A DNA stretch of 64,000 nucleotides from Struthidea cinerea (Eukaryota > Chordata > Aves > Passeriformes > Corcoracidae): positions 1,236,168 to 1,300,167 of the forward strand of contig VZTI01002070.1 in NCBI GenBank assembly GCA_013397865.1, in the 5' to 3' direction. Every line of letters begins with the position of its first letter. Position 1 is the stretch's first letter. A program made the translations under genes and the position numbers. Below are positions 1 through 11,040 of the stretch, in pieces. The notes beneath the pieces are model-generated. The model did no database searches, had not been told where the DNA came from, and was given only the letters and a program-made list of their open reading frames with translations.

Positions 1-240
1 CGGGAAGCGCCGCCGGCCCCGGCCCGGCCCTGCCGCCGCCCCCAGCTCCCCTCGCCGACCCCCAGCGGGCTGAGGCGTTGACCCCCTGCCATTGCAATTT
101 AAAACTGTTTGAAATTTGTTTTCTTTGAAGATCCCTCCCCATACGGGCTGGGAGGAGCTGGGGACAGGCGGTGGGGCACCCACCAGCCTCCCGCAGCACA
201 GGGCTGCCGGAGGAGGGACACGCTCCGTTTTGTAATTGAG
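1..240. promoter_or_regulatory. Edge of a CpG island / promoter region
   Basis: The first 80 bases are almost pure G+C with many CpG (CGCCGCCGG, GGCCCGGCC, GCCGCCGCC). The next 160 bases are a GC-rich shore with SP1-like GGGGCACC and GGGAGG boxes. The rest of the window is AT-rich and CpG-poor, so this is very probably a promoter or first exon cut by the window edge. In vertebrates SAMD5 lies downstream of STXBP5 on the same strand, so a minus-strand SAMD5 promoter is the best guess. No coding exon or splice site could be assigned. Confidence 0.5.
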
Positions 241-1179
241 CGGGTGGTTTATTCGTAACTGGTTTTCTGAAGGACTTTTTCGAGCAGTTAGGCGCATATT
301 TGTCCTCAGGCTTCAGATAGATCGCCACAGGATTGCGCAGCACAGTGGCATTCTCACAGAAACCATTGCACTGCAAGGTGTTTTCGAAACGTTAGCTACT
401 TACCAGCGGTTAAAATGCAGCTTCTGGGTATAAAGCCTAGGGATCACAGGTTCGTCTGCTGGAGAGGGAGAAAAGGAGGAAAAGCATTTTACTCCTTTTA
501 AAATCTCTTTCTTTTTTTTTTTTCCTTAATATTATTTTCACTCCAGACCGCATAATATGTCAAACCCTCTTCTCCAGGCCAGAAACAGATTGAAGCAGCA
601 ATTATCTTCTCTTCACACACCTGCTGAAAGACTGACAGCACCGGCAAAATTAGCAAGGAGGTTCTGTGATCTGGAGCTGATGGTACGAGAGGCAGGAAAA
701 ATTGACTGATGAATGCCCTATTCATTGGTCTTATTGACAATACATACAGAATTATGTAATTTTTTGTGCACTTTGGAAGGGTCTTGGAAGACTTTTAAGG
801 TATTGCAAATGTTATGATTCAGATGTGCCTGGTAAAAGGGTAAGACCCTTCTGATGGGACAGCAGGAGGAGAAGTGTTGCACCCCCATGGGACTGTGGAG
901 TCTTACCAGGTTACAACATTGTGAAGCTCTCCGGTTGTTTGGCACTGATTTTAGTTTCACAAAATTAATTCACTTGTCAGCAAATATAGTAAAGCTTTAT
1001 GTGACTTTGAAATACAAAAATAAACAACAATAAAATATTATGTCCGCATTTAAGAAAGGCAATCAGAAGTCCGGGGAACAAAAAACTGGTCTACCTCACC
1101 TCAACCCCCCAGGGAAAATCTGGGGCAAGCCTTTGTGAAAACTTCCGTAAAATTTTGGTGCGTAGTTAGGAATGCTCCT
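241..1179. other. CpG-island flank, no gene recognised
   Basis: Non-coding sequence with moderate GC to about 460, then a T-rich tract (508-524) and AT-rich unique sequence. Short open frames show no family features. A divergent non-coding transcript from the island is possible, but no splice signals stand out. Confidence 0.5.
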
Positions 1180-1297
1180 CAGGAGTTGGTATTGGTGGCA
1201 ACACTGTACAACACCTTCACTGATGCTCCCAGTGACAAGGTGGAATATGTACTCAGGGAGTTCCCAGACAACACCAAATTGGGGGTGGGGAGAAGGC
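1180..1297 (+). mobile_element. CR1 LINE fragment (ORF2 region)
   Basis: The stretch containing ACTGTACAACACCTTCACTG and GACAACACCAAATTGGG resembles the avian CR1 reverse-transcriptase segment that normally reads CTGTTCAACATCTTCATCAA and GATGACACCAAG. It is diverged and truncated, in sense orientation on the plus strand. The solo LTR lies immediately downstream. Assignment is from memory of the CR1 consensus. Confidence 0.55.
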
Positions 1298-1315
1298 AGT
1301 CAATATGTTGGGAAG

Positions 1316-1321
1316 GTAATT
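1316..1321. repeat. Target-site duplication, left copy
   Basis: GTAATT directly precedes the TG end of the LTR and is repeated exactly at 1942-1947 after its CA end. A 6-bp duplication is typical of ERVK/alpha- and betaretrovirus-like integrases. Confidence 0.8.
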
Positions 1322-1941
1322 TGTTGCCTGGTGTTTCTCCGGCTGCCCTCAGCCACGGACACCGGCTCTTGGGGCCTGAGAGCCTGCAGCAGGTGCTGCT
1401 GCTGCTGCTGTCAGGGCCAGGCGTGGGTCACTCACGTGGAGGCGACGCGGCTCCCGGTGACAGGCAAACAGGACAGGGTGGACAAAAGGCACAGGAGGCA
1501 AAGGGCTGCGGGAGAGGGTCTCCCCTGTGGTCTCCGTTTATTGCAGAGCAAGGGGAAGACATCCAAAACGGAGAGGATAGGAGGGAGAACTCCGAGGATC
1601 GAGTGTGTGCAGCGAATTTTAAAGGAGGCGAGAACTGGGAGGGGTCGAGGGATACAGCCAATGGGGTTACCGACAGGGGGAGGGTACAGGGATCCAGGGT
1701 CCAATAAGAACATCTGAGGGGAGGGTAAAACAGCCAACAACCAATGGGGTACCGAACTCCACCGAACTTTCCAGAAGGGTGGGTAGGTCTTTAGGCTCTG
1801 GGCACGCCTTCCTTCCAGGAGAAAGGATGGGTTCTATACCCTGGTCCCACCCAGGGAGTCCTCCACCTGGGAGGAGCCTCCCACATCGGAGGTGGAGCTG
1901 GAGTAGGAGGCGGTGACAATATCCGGGGAGGATCTCCCACA
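1322..1941 (-). mobile_element. Solo LTR of an endogenous retrovirus
   Basis: A 620-bp element starts TGTTGCC and ends CTCCCACA on the plus strand, flanked by the perfect 6-bp duplication GTAATT. Read on the minus strand it starts TGTGGGAG and has LTR architecture: three ATTGG/CCAAT boxes (complement at about 1660, 1702 and 1742), a TATA-like TTTAAAA (1617-1623), then a poly(A) signal in GCAATAAACGGAGACC (AATAAA at 1537-1542), then a U5-like end with a short CAG/CTG run (1396-1414). No internal gag/pol/env sequence is present, so it is a recombined solo LTR. The GC content and intact duplication suggest a fairly recent insertion. The 6-bp duplication suggests an ERVK-type element; the subfamily is unknown. 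Confidence 0.85.
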
Positions 1942-1947
1942 GTAATT
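1942..1947. repeat. Target-site duplication, right copy
   Basis: GTAATT, identical to 1316-1321, marks the right boundary of the solo LTR. Confidence 0.8.
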
Positions 1948-2936
1948 CCAGAGTAAAGAGGGAAGAAAGTTGAAGAGTGGCAGAGCAGAAAATGGAGGCA
2001 TGTTTTGATTGGTAACAGCAAACTCAGTGTGAAAAACTCCTTTATGTGCTTTTTATTAAGTGCAGTGATGTTGTTCTGGAACCCTTAGAGTTGTTTATTT
2101 TTTCTACCTTCAAGACTTACTTGATTTTTGACGCGTTAAGGAAGGAGCATGGGCATTTGCTCTGGATACCTGACTACTGTTCAGTGTTGTGAATCATACA
2201 CTCATATATTTGATGGCTGAAAGAAAACTAGACAAGAACACAAACACCTAGAAGAGTACTCACATAGTGGATGAATGTGAGGAAGACTCTGAAATTAATA
2301 CAATTCCATCAAGATATTTGTGAAAGTGTTCAGGTAGAACAGGAAACTCGGATTCACACACAGAATGAGTGCCCCATGATTATGTTGCAAAGAATAATGT
2401 ACAATGAATGAGTGGAAGCTAATATTTCTGTGCTTTATTAAAAGAACAGAACCAGACTCTCAAATATTTTTCCACTAGGGCACAAGGTGAATAATTCACT
2501 AGAACTGCTCATACACAATGGCAAATGTTTGCAGAACCAGGCTATTAGTTCAGGTAAATAGAGCTACTTATTCTTGTGTGTAAAACGTTGTGACTATTTG
2601 ACTGTACATGGTATACATCGGCAAAGAGTCCAGAGGGAAATAACAATGACTGTGAGAAAAGGTTTGAATATATTGAATGTGTTATCCAAACTGTTAATCC
2701 TAAAAAAACACATAGCAGCATAACTCAGCATCTAAAGGAAGATTTGCCCACGTAAACACTGCAGAGAAATAAACTTAGAGCTTCAAAAACTGGTAGACAT
2801 CATCTCAATTCCCACAGCCGTACTAACTCTAATGGAAAGTACTATCTGTTAAGTGTTCTGGAGATTCACTTTTCCTCATTAAAAAATCAGATGACCATTA
2901 TTTAAAGTACTCTTCCATAAAAGATTAGGAACGTTT
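1948..2936. other. Intergenic, no gene recognised
   Basis: AT-rich unique sequence between the solo LTR and a CR1 fragment. No open frame of protein character, repeat array or RNA gene was seen. Confidence 0.5.
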
Positions 2937-3320
2937 TGATTGGAAAGGACCCCTGGGAGGCACCCAGTCCCATTCCCCACTCAGAGCAGACCTAATTGCA
3001 AACTCCGATCAGGTTGCAGACAGGTTTGCCCTGTTGACTTCTGAAAATCTGCAGAGATGGAAGTTCCCCAGTCTTTCTGGGTGGTCTCTTCCAGCACTGA
3101 CCTGCTCTCACCATGAAGAATTTCTTCGTCTTGTCTGGTCAAAGCAATTGTGACCTTTGTCTCATGTCCTTTTGCCGAGCACTTCTAAGAATGGTTTGGC
3201 TCTGTCTTCTCCATGGCTTTCCCCACAGGCAATGAAAGACTGCAGTTTGGTTCCCTTTGCCTTTTCATCTGTAAGATAAACAAACCAAGTTCTCCTAGCC
3301 TCTTCTCATATTTTGTCAGC
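2937..3320 (-). mobile_element. CR1 LINE 3'-end fragment
   Basis: The plus strand reads GGAAAGGACCCCTGGGAGGC, then CAGAGCAGACC, GGTGGTCTCTTCCAGCACTG, GAAGAATTTCTTC, CTCATGTCC and AGTTCTCCTAGCCTCTTCTC. This follows the reverse complement of the bird CR1 3' half in order (GGAAGGGACC, CAGCCTGTTCCAGTGCTC, AAGAAGTTCTTCC, CTCTCAGCCTTTCCTC). It is a diverged, 5'-truncated copy lying antisense, as is usual for old CR1 insertions. Confidence 0.8.
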
Positions 3321-6300
3321 AGACAAAAAATTTGAAAACAAGGTGTTTGTGAGGTATGTAAGTAGATGTTTTGTCACAGAAAAGACAAACAAAAAAGGAG
3401 ACTAATGAGAACATTGCAATCAGGAATTTATATGAAATTTAAATGTAAAAATAGAACTGTTTACAAAACAGATTTATCACTTAGAATTTTATATAAACAA
3501 AGTAATGTTTTAATTATAAAGGAAACTTTAAAATATACAAAAACATGACCCTGCTCTAAATTTACTCACTATGTTTATAGTAACTTAATGCTCACTGAGA
3601 CTATACAACAGGGAATGTGAAAGGATCTAGCTGATAAAATAGCCACTTTTCTTTGTTGTGAATATAAAATTATTTTGGATTTGAGAGTGCGTTTGAAACA
3701 GAACAGCTACTTTATTTACTGTGATTATCCTTTCCCATAAAAATTTACAGGCATTCATTTCAGTTCACTTTTTAATGAGATAGATAAAGAAACTGAATAG
3801 AAATGGGAATAAATATCCAAATCAAGGCTACTGTTTTTATCAGACCAAGTTCTGTAACAAGAATTCAGTCTAAAACTTATCCTCTTTTTCCTTAGTAACA
3901 GAAACAAAAAGTATAAAAGCCCACCTTCTTCCACAGACTATCTAATTCTCCATTAACCAGTCAACTTTGAACACTTTATTTTTGATGTCGCAGTCAATGA
4001 GAAGGTAAATGGGCTTGCACAAGTCTTACCTTCTTGGCCTATTTTAACAAAGACTCCATCCTGAAAGAAAACAAAATTTTCCTAAACCAAAACAAAAAAT
4101 ATACTCTTTTCCTAAAAATATATTGTGACTGCTATTTTACCAGCTGCCGACAGACATCTATTTCCATAAAGCAATGGTTCCCTGTAATAATTCAGGGTGG
4201 GTTTGTCTTTACAAACATAAACCACTGGCCAACTCTCATTGCTACTAGCTTTGAGCCAGATGGTAGTGCCGATATGGTGTGTACATGGTTGAATTTTACC
4301 CAAACTCAAAACTTTTTGCTTCACACTGAATGGTCTTTAAGTGAACTGTTTATTGTAGGTTAATATAAGTAGAAATCCTAAATTATTACTGATAGTTGCA
4401 TTCTTACTACTCCATAAGTTGTGGAAGTCCCTAAAAATACCAGCTGAATATCAGCACAGTGGATAGAAAACTAATAAATATTTACACCCTCACAATTTAC
4501 AGTCTAATACTTCCATGTGATACTGTCTGGAAATCATAACAAAGAAAAAGCTTAAAGCTTTGCTCTCTTGGCCATTTTTTTCTATGAAGTTCCACTTACT
4601 CTTCTTCATCAAGAAGAGATTGTTCATCAGACACATGCACAAATCATGAAACAACAATCTTTATGCAGCTTTCAAGTTGGATTTTTTTTTTCCCAGTGAG
4701 AAATTTAATTTAAAGCATTAGCTAATGCCTAACAAAACTGAACTCACATGAACTCACATATGCCTTAAACAAATATATTGTGAAAAATCCACAAACATCA
4801 AGCACCAGGTTTCCAGGAAACCAAAGGGAAGAAAAGGATTTAATAAAATGGGCAAAAATGAATCCATCATTTCTAACTAGCCTGTGCAACTTGCCCTAAT
4901 ACTTCTGGCTCTAGCTGTAATTACCTCCTGTAATTACTGTGGAAGAGACAGCATATGTCAGGAAAGGGGAAAACCCTTCAACCCTCCAGAAATTATCCTC
5001 TCCCTTCCAAAAGGGTCCTCTGGTGTCCTAGAACCTCAAGGTAGTATTCTGACCCCGGGGGATATTAGGGAAAAGCCCCTGCCATTCAGTTCAGACCAGC
5101 TGAGGCTTCTATGTGCTCCCAGAGCAGTGTCACCCATCCATCCCACAGAGCTTCATCAGAGCTGCTCTCTGACAGACATGTCCTAGTTTCTCCCATGTTT
5201 GTTTTTACTCTCTCTTCAGCAACATACACACAAAGGCCCAGATTTATGATGTATATAGGGGAAGATAGATAGAAAATAATGAAATTTTCAAAATTACTCA
5301 AAACCCAGACTCTCTTAAGTAAATATGTATTACAACTGTGTCTTAAAACTTCTTTCTGTTATGTACGTAGCAGATGATAGAGACTGACTGTTCCTATTAC
5401 CTGCTGACATATGTTCAGGTTCCCTTATTCCATGGGCTCTTTCTCTGACTGCTTCATTCTGCCATCCTTCCTCCACATCTATTATCCCAATAAATTTTCT
5501 GCAGTTCTCTCTGCCTCAAGGACTGCGTTATTTCACCATCTCCTATTTCCACAATTCCTCCCCTTTTCCTTTACAACATCCCTTCTGAATGGCTTTTTTG
5601 TTCACACTTCTCATTTTCAGTTATTTTCTGCTTCTCTTGCTATGTCCAGATCTAATTCTTTCCCCCTACACCTCCAACAAAAATAGTTAAGTTGGAAAAT
5701 TTCCTTGTAATATTTTTCCTGTTCATATACTTATTTTTTACTTAGGCACCTGCTACCTAGACAGAATATCGAGCTAGAGGGACTTCTTGTCTGATTCAGC
5801 ATGGCCATTGCTAGGTGTGGTTTTCATGAAGGGTGAAAGCACCATCCTAGCTTTGCCTTTCTCTGTTGAGCTTAGCTACTGTAGATGTTATAAACACAGA
5901 GAGCTTCCTGAGTGGCACTTCAAACACAAGGTGTTAAAGCAGGAGCCGTGCAAGGTAGAAATCAGCAAAAGCAAAGAAGCAAATACTTATTCTATTTCTT
6001 GAGGGTCATCGAACATAAAGTGCTTCCTCACAGGAAGAAGGCAAGATTATCATCCAGGTGGCTATCAGGTAAAACTTACTGGAGTGAAGCAGTACTGCAC
6101 GTTAGCAGTCATGATTTGTCCTCTTATGGACCTGTATCCATCACATCAGCAGGACCGTAAGTCCTAGAGGAAGAGAAGGAACCTGCTGGCATGAAAACAT
6201 GGGCCAAGTATGTTAGACCATCTGAAACAGCTAAGGATTTGTCTCCTGGCTTTGAAATAAAGTCCTAATACTGCTGAGACTGTGAAGAACCTCCACCAAA

Positions 6301-9300
6301 AAATTAGAAAGCTCCCACTGTGCCATTTCAAAACAAAGACAGGATAAAGTGTTTGGATTTATGCAAAAGCTTTTCTCCAAATAATCAATGTTTGAAAGAA
6401 TCAAATATTTCCTTAATTCCCCCCAGACATCCCCATTCTGGATGAGTAATGAGAAATTAATCATCCTGTCAAAATAAATGCTGTGAGACCTTTTAGTCAC
6501 GCTCACCCCTCTCTCCGTAATAGATTTTTGTCAGTCATTCAACTAGGTGTCCCAAAAGACAGCACTGCATCTCAGCTCCTGCCTTTTGTATGGTCTTTTT
6601 TTTTCTGTCTGGGACTCATTCCAACATTCCTTGATATGTTAGGAGTCAATCACGCATCACAGGAGCCCGACCCATCACACCCTCCTTGCCTCCACTGACT
6701 GCCATAGCACCACGCAGCACCAGCTCTTCATTAAGTCAGTGTTGATTCCAGCCTTCCTGCAGCTGATACCCAGGATCTTCCTGATACAAGCACACACAGC
6801 TGGTGCATCTGTGGGGTTTTAACTGCTTAGATGGATAAATACAAGGCTAGCAGAATATAATAAGGCCAGGGAATTAACAAACAAGGGTTCTCACAGTCAT
6901 ATGAGTTCATTTACACCACACATATTTCTGCTAAAGTTGATATAACAGTATAAATAGAAATGTGAGTAAGGAAAAAGAAGAAATAACCTAGGTTTTCTGT
7001 TCTCTGCGTCATGACAGCTAAAAGAACCTGGAGTTTTTCTGTAGATACAAAACTGGGATGATAGGTTTTATCTCCAGGGAACACATCCATTTTATATTTT
7101 TGATGTCTTAGACTTTAATTCCTTTTTCAACAGCCAATAGCTCAACAGAAGTTTTTGGTTTTATTCTTTGTATTACTGTGTCTTCATTTCTCTATAGCAT
7201 GCATACAGTTTCCATTAATTTACAAACACTTTCACTAGAGTGAACCATCATCTATCTTGAATTATCAGTTTATATTTGAAGTGAATCTGGGAAGACTGCT
7301 GAGGGGTAGAGACCTTGGCTGCAGAAAGAAAGACAGATCTGAGAGTTAGCCTCTGCACCTCTGGTGGGAGAAGGCAAGAGAAAAATGAGTTATAAAGCCA
7401 GTAACTTCCAAATTTAAAAACTAACAGATGTGCAAATCACTGATGCATTTTAACCCTGGAAGTGTCGGTAAGGGGATGGAGAATGTTTTCTTTCCTTCCA
7501 GGTGTCCGTAGACTTTCATATCTTACCCACTTCAGCTGAGTATGCAATATAGGAGTGTTGTAGAAGCAAAAAGGGGCTGCCCAAGTGAGATGATCCAAGA
7601 TGTGACACCAACTCTGATCTAGACATGGGTCAAACCTAGCCCAGAAATAGCCTCATTGACAACATGTTGGCATTTGTCAACATTCTGATTCTTGTCGTCA
7701 TTTCAGGTTGTCACATTCAGAAGACACAGCTTTAAGTCTATAGCTCTGGTTTCTGAGAAAGGCTGTATCTCAGCTTGGCGGACCAAGGACATTTCTGAGC
7801 TCCCAGATGTGCAGGTAAATTCTCCAGCTGTGTCACAACCTCTTACCAGAGTAGAATTTGGAGGGTCCAGTTATTTATCTTTGCATTTACTCTTACAGTA
7901 AGAAGAGCAGTCACACAGCCTGGAAGACAGCTATTGCTGATGTCAACCAAAACCTCAATTCAGATGTTTGAGAGAACAGGAGTCCAGAGTATGTCATGAA
8001 GCACACCCACCTTTCCATCTAACAAGCTTCTGCAATCCTGCTAATGATTTGAGATAGGCCAAATCATGTCCTCAAAGTTCAAGACTCTGATTTGGAATTA
8101 AGAATCAAGGTTTGATCTAAAGCTAACATAATGATGAATTAGCTTATTTTGGATTAATCAAATATTAGGGCATCTTTCATTCAAGCACAGTTGAAGACCA
8201 GATAGAAGATTAATGCATCTTTGTCTCTGACCAGTCTTAGCCTTAAAAAACCATCATTGGTTCAGGCTGGTCAGCTGAAGTGTCAGAAGTATCATGAGGA
8301 GATGTGCTGTAATTAATAATTTTTCATTTTTCCAGAAAATATAAAAAGCCAACTCTTTCTAGTGATGCCAGTCAATAGGTTTATGAGGCAATCTGTAGTT
8401 TACCTTTCCATTAGCAGGCATGTAAGATACTGCTGTGGACATTCCCTGTCTTTTTACAATAAAAACTCACCTCTCTTACAGCAGCAAAAATCAAACCAAG
8501 GGAAGCTTCACCAGCTCCAGCCCAGGCAAAATGCCCTACCTTCAGTGAAGGGTTCATGGGTTTTGTGTTACAAGCTTTTAACAAAATCCCATCTCACACA
8601 AATGAGCTCTTTTACTTTCAGAAAGATTGTCCTCTATGGATGCTTTCAATCAGAGCTTTTAAACTCTGAAGTCCCTATTTCATGGATATTTTCTCCCTTA
8701 GTCTCTGCTATACTGAGCTACCCACCACCTGTCTACTGTGATTGTAGGAGGGATCATTGGAAGTGGCACATTTTTGAAGTAAGAGCAAGAGAGATGCTAA
8801 AGATTTTTGTGAATTAGATAAGGAATACAAAGTGGAAGATCCTATCAATGAGATCAAAGAAAACTGTAGAAGTGGAACATATATGTGTCTGTGTTCTGCC
8901 TAGTAATTCAACCTTAACACACATGAATATAAATTTTAATAAGTAATTAATTTAATAAAAAAATTTAAATAAAATTTTGAGGGTGCTTTGTACAAAGCAT
9001 GTAGCTAAACCTTTGCTATGCTAGAAGACTGCACTGAACTTCCAGAATAAACTAAATGTGAACACTGGCTTACTCCTAAGTGAGGTGCACAGCAATGAAC
9101 AGTGCTTATAAATGCCAGACTAATGATGTTGGGGGCTTTCAGAGCTCCAAAAAGTAAAGATAGAACACCATAATATCTTCATTTTTCCCCTGCCTGAAGT
9201 ACAAATAGAAAAATGTGTCTTCTTCCACTGCATACTGAAAACATTCGATGCTGCTCTTTTAATATTTTCTAATCTGACTCATGTTCCAAAAGTCCCCTCA

Positions 9301-10929
9301 ATTCCCCTGAGATCTAACACCCCTAAAACATTGCTGCAGTCATCAGTCAAAGATGTGGCCTGTAAAGTGCTAATTCTAATAGCTGTTTAAAGACATATTA
9401 CACCATTAACATGTCACAACTGCTTGTCACACATGCTGGTTTATATGCTAAAAGAAGTATAAAGAAGGACATTTTGTCTTATTTACTTACCTTCCCCTCA
9501 AGGAGTGACAGACACTTCACATTCATGGCATTGCACATCCACTGGAAATCATCACGCAGAGATGGCAGCAGTATATGCGGTCCCTCCCTATTTGTATTTA
9601 ATGTAAACCTATTAAAAGTTTGCTGTAGCAAGATCTTATTACAGCAAAAACAAACAAACAAAAAAAAGGAGTACACTGAGCAGGAATATGTGCTATTTTT
9701 TTGTCAGTGCACAGCTCAACTTATTTTGAAGATTTAAATTTCATGAGGAAGAATGTTAAAGCTTCCTTATTTCATCAGATTTTTACTGCTAGAATAAACA
9801 AGAAAGAGAGGTCTTGCAGCAATCATTCTTGACAGCAGTGCACTGTAAAAATGATAATAATATTTAGAAGCTGGTAATGCCAATATCATTTTTATACTTT
9901 ACAATGGGAACACCACAAATATGCCTGCCTCTGTTAATAGCAATGCTAGTGAATCAAAGCAAGTGACTGAAGTGTAGCATTCTGGAGATCACTAAAGTGA
10001 TTTAAGCATTATAAATTCAATTCTGTTTTGCTTCTGTTATTTTCTCTATTAAAAATATTTTTTCAAGTTTTTAATGGGGTAACATAGCAGTTTAGTTAAT
10101 TTTATTTTCCTTTTTAGTTGCAGAACTAGCTCTTGCAGACTGCACTGCCTAACCCAGTGTCATTAGCAAATTATCTCAAGTACATCTTGAGCAGTTCTGC
10201 ATATTTCAGCAGAAGTTTTCTTTGAAAAGTTGACTTACGTAGATCCATCTGCAAGAAGAAACTCGGTGAGTTTGACTTCAACAGATACTTAAATGTCTTG
10301 CAAAATAGAGGCAGACTCTGAACCTGAAGTAATTTCCTTTTTGAATGCTGCTAGATTATTGTTATTGAGGAGATTGAAGGAGGGGTAGGTAAAGCATGCC
10401 TGGAAAACATTATTGCTGGTCACTAGCCTGTATTGCTTCAAGAATAATTGTTCATTCACTTGAGCAGATATTTTTCTCCAAGTATTCCAGAGATCATACA
10501 CATTTAAAGCACTTTCAGATCAAGTTTTTGGCTCTGTTTAGCCATCTCTATTTTTTCAATGTAAAACTCAGACTGCTACAGAAACCACAAATAATTATTC
10601 CTAGTTTTGAGCAGTTGAAGAGTAATTACTTGAGATTTAATTCCTTAAGTGAACTGCCTGCTATTCTTAGCCTCTCTAGCAACCATTGTGTTTTCAATCC
10701 AGAATATTCAGAAACCATGAACTATGTCTGCTGTTTGATGACATTAATTTGATTTTCATGACAGCTGGTGTTTTTGCTGGGGCAGGTTAGAGTGTGGAGG
10801 AGTTCCTTTTATTTTCTTTCCTTTTTTTTTTTTTTTTTAAGAAAGAAAGATAAGATTTTCAAAAAATCACTTACTTTGGTGATTTTGAGTTTTAGTAAAT
10901 TTTAGTAAACTTTGCACTGCCAGCAATGC
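3321..10929. other. Intergenic block, no gene recognised
   Basis: About 7.6 kb of AT-rich unique sequence. Short open frames are present, the longest at 8362-8817 (151 codons), but none shows conserved domains, codon bias or clean splice context. A T-rich run at about 10820-10838 and small A-rich patches (for example 9650-9668) are the only simple repeats noted. Confidence 0.5.
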
Positions 10930-11013
10930 AGGTGGCATCTCAGCACAGCAGAGTAGTGGGGGAGAACACCTCCCTCAACCTCTTGATGCAGCTCGGGATG
11001 TGGTTAGCTTTCT
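10930..11013 (-). mobile_element. CR1 LINE fragment
   Basis: The plus strand contains AGAGTAGTGGGGGAGAACAC, CTCCCTCAACC and TTGATGCAGCTCGGGATG. This parallels the reverse-complement CR1 segment GCAGAGTAGAGGGGGAGGAT, CCTCCCTCGACC, TTGATGCACCCCAGGATG. It is a short, old, diverged antisense remnant ending near a hairpin at 11019-11040. Confidence 0.65.
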
Positions 11014-11040
11014 ATTGTTGTAGTCACTACTGTGACTACA

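Noticed and set aside
1135..1717. Overlapping 190- and 181-codon open frames
   Set aside because: They run through the CR1 fragment into the solo LTR on the opposite strand and have no domain features; they are chance frames in GC-rich repeat DNA.
8362..8817. 151-codon plus-strand frame
   Set aside because: No recognisable family, unremarkable composition, no splice context; consistent with chance in unique sequence.
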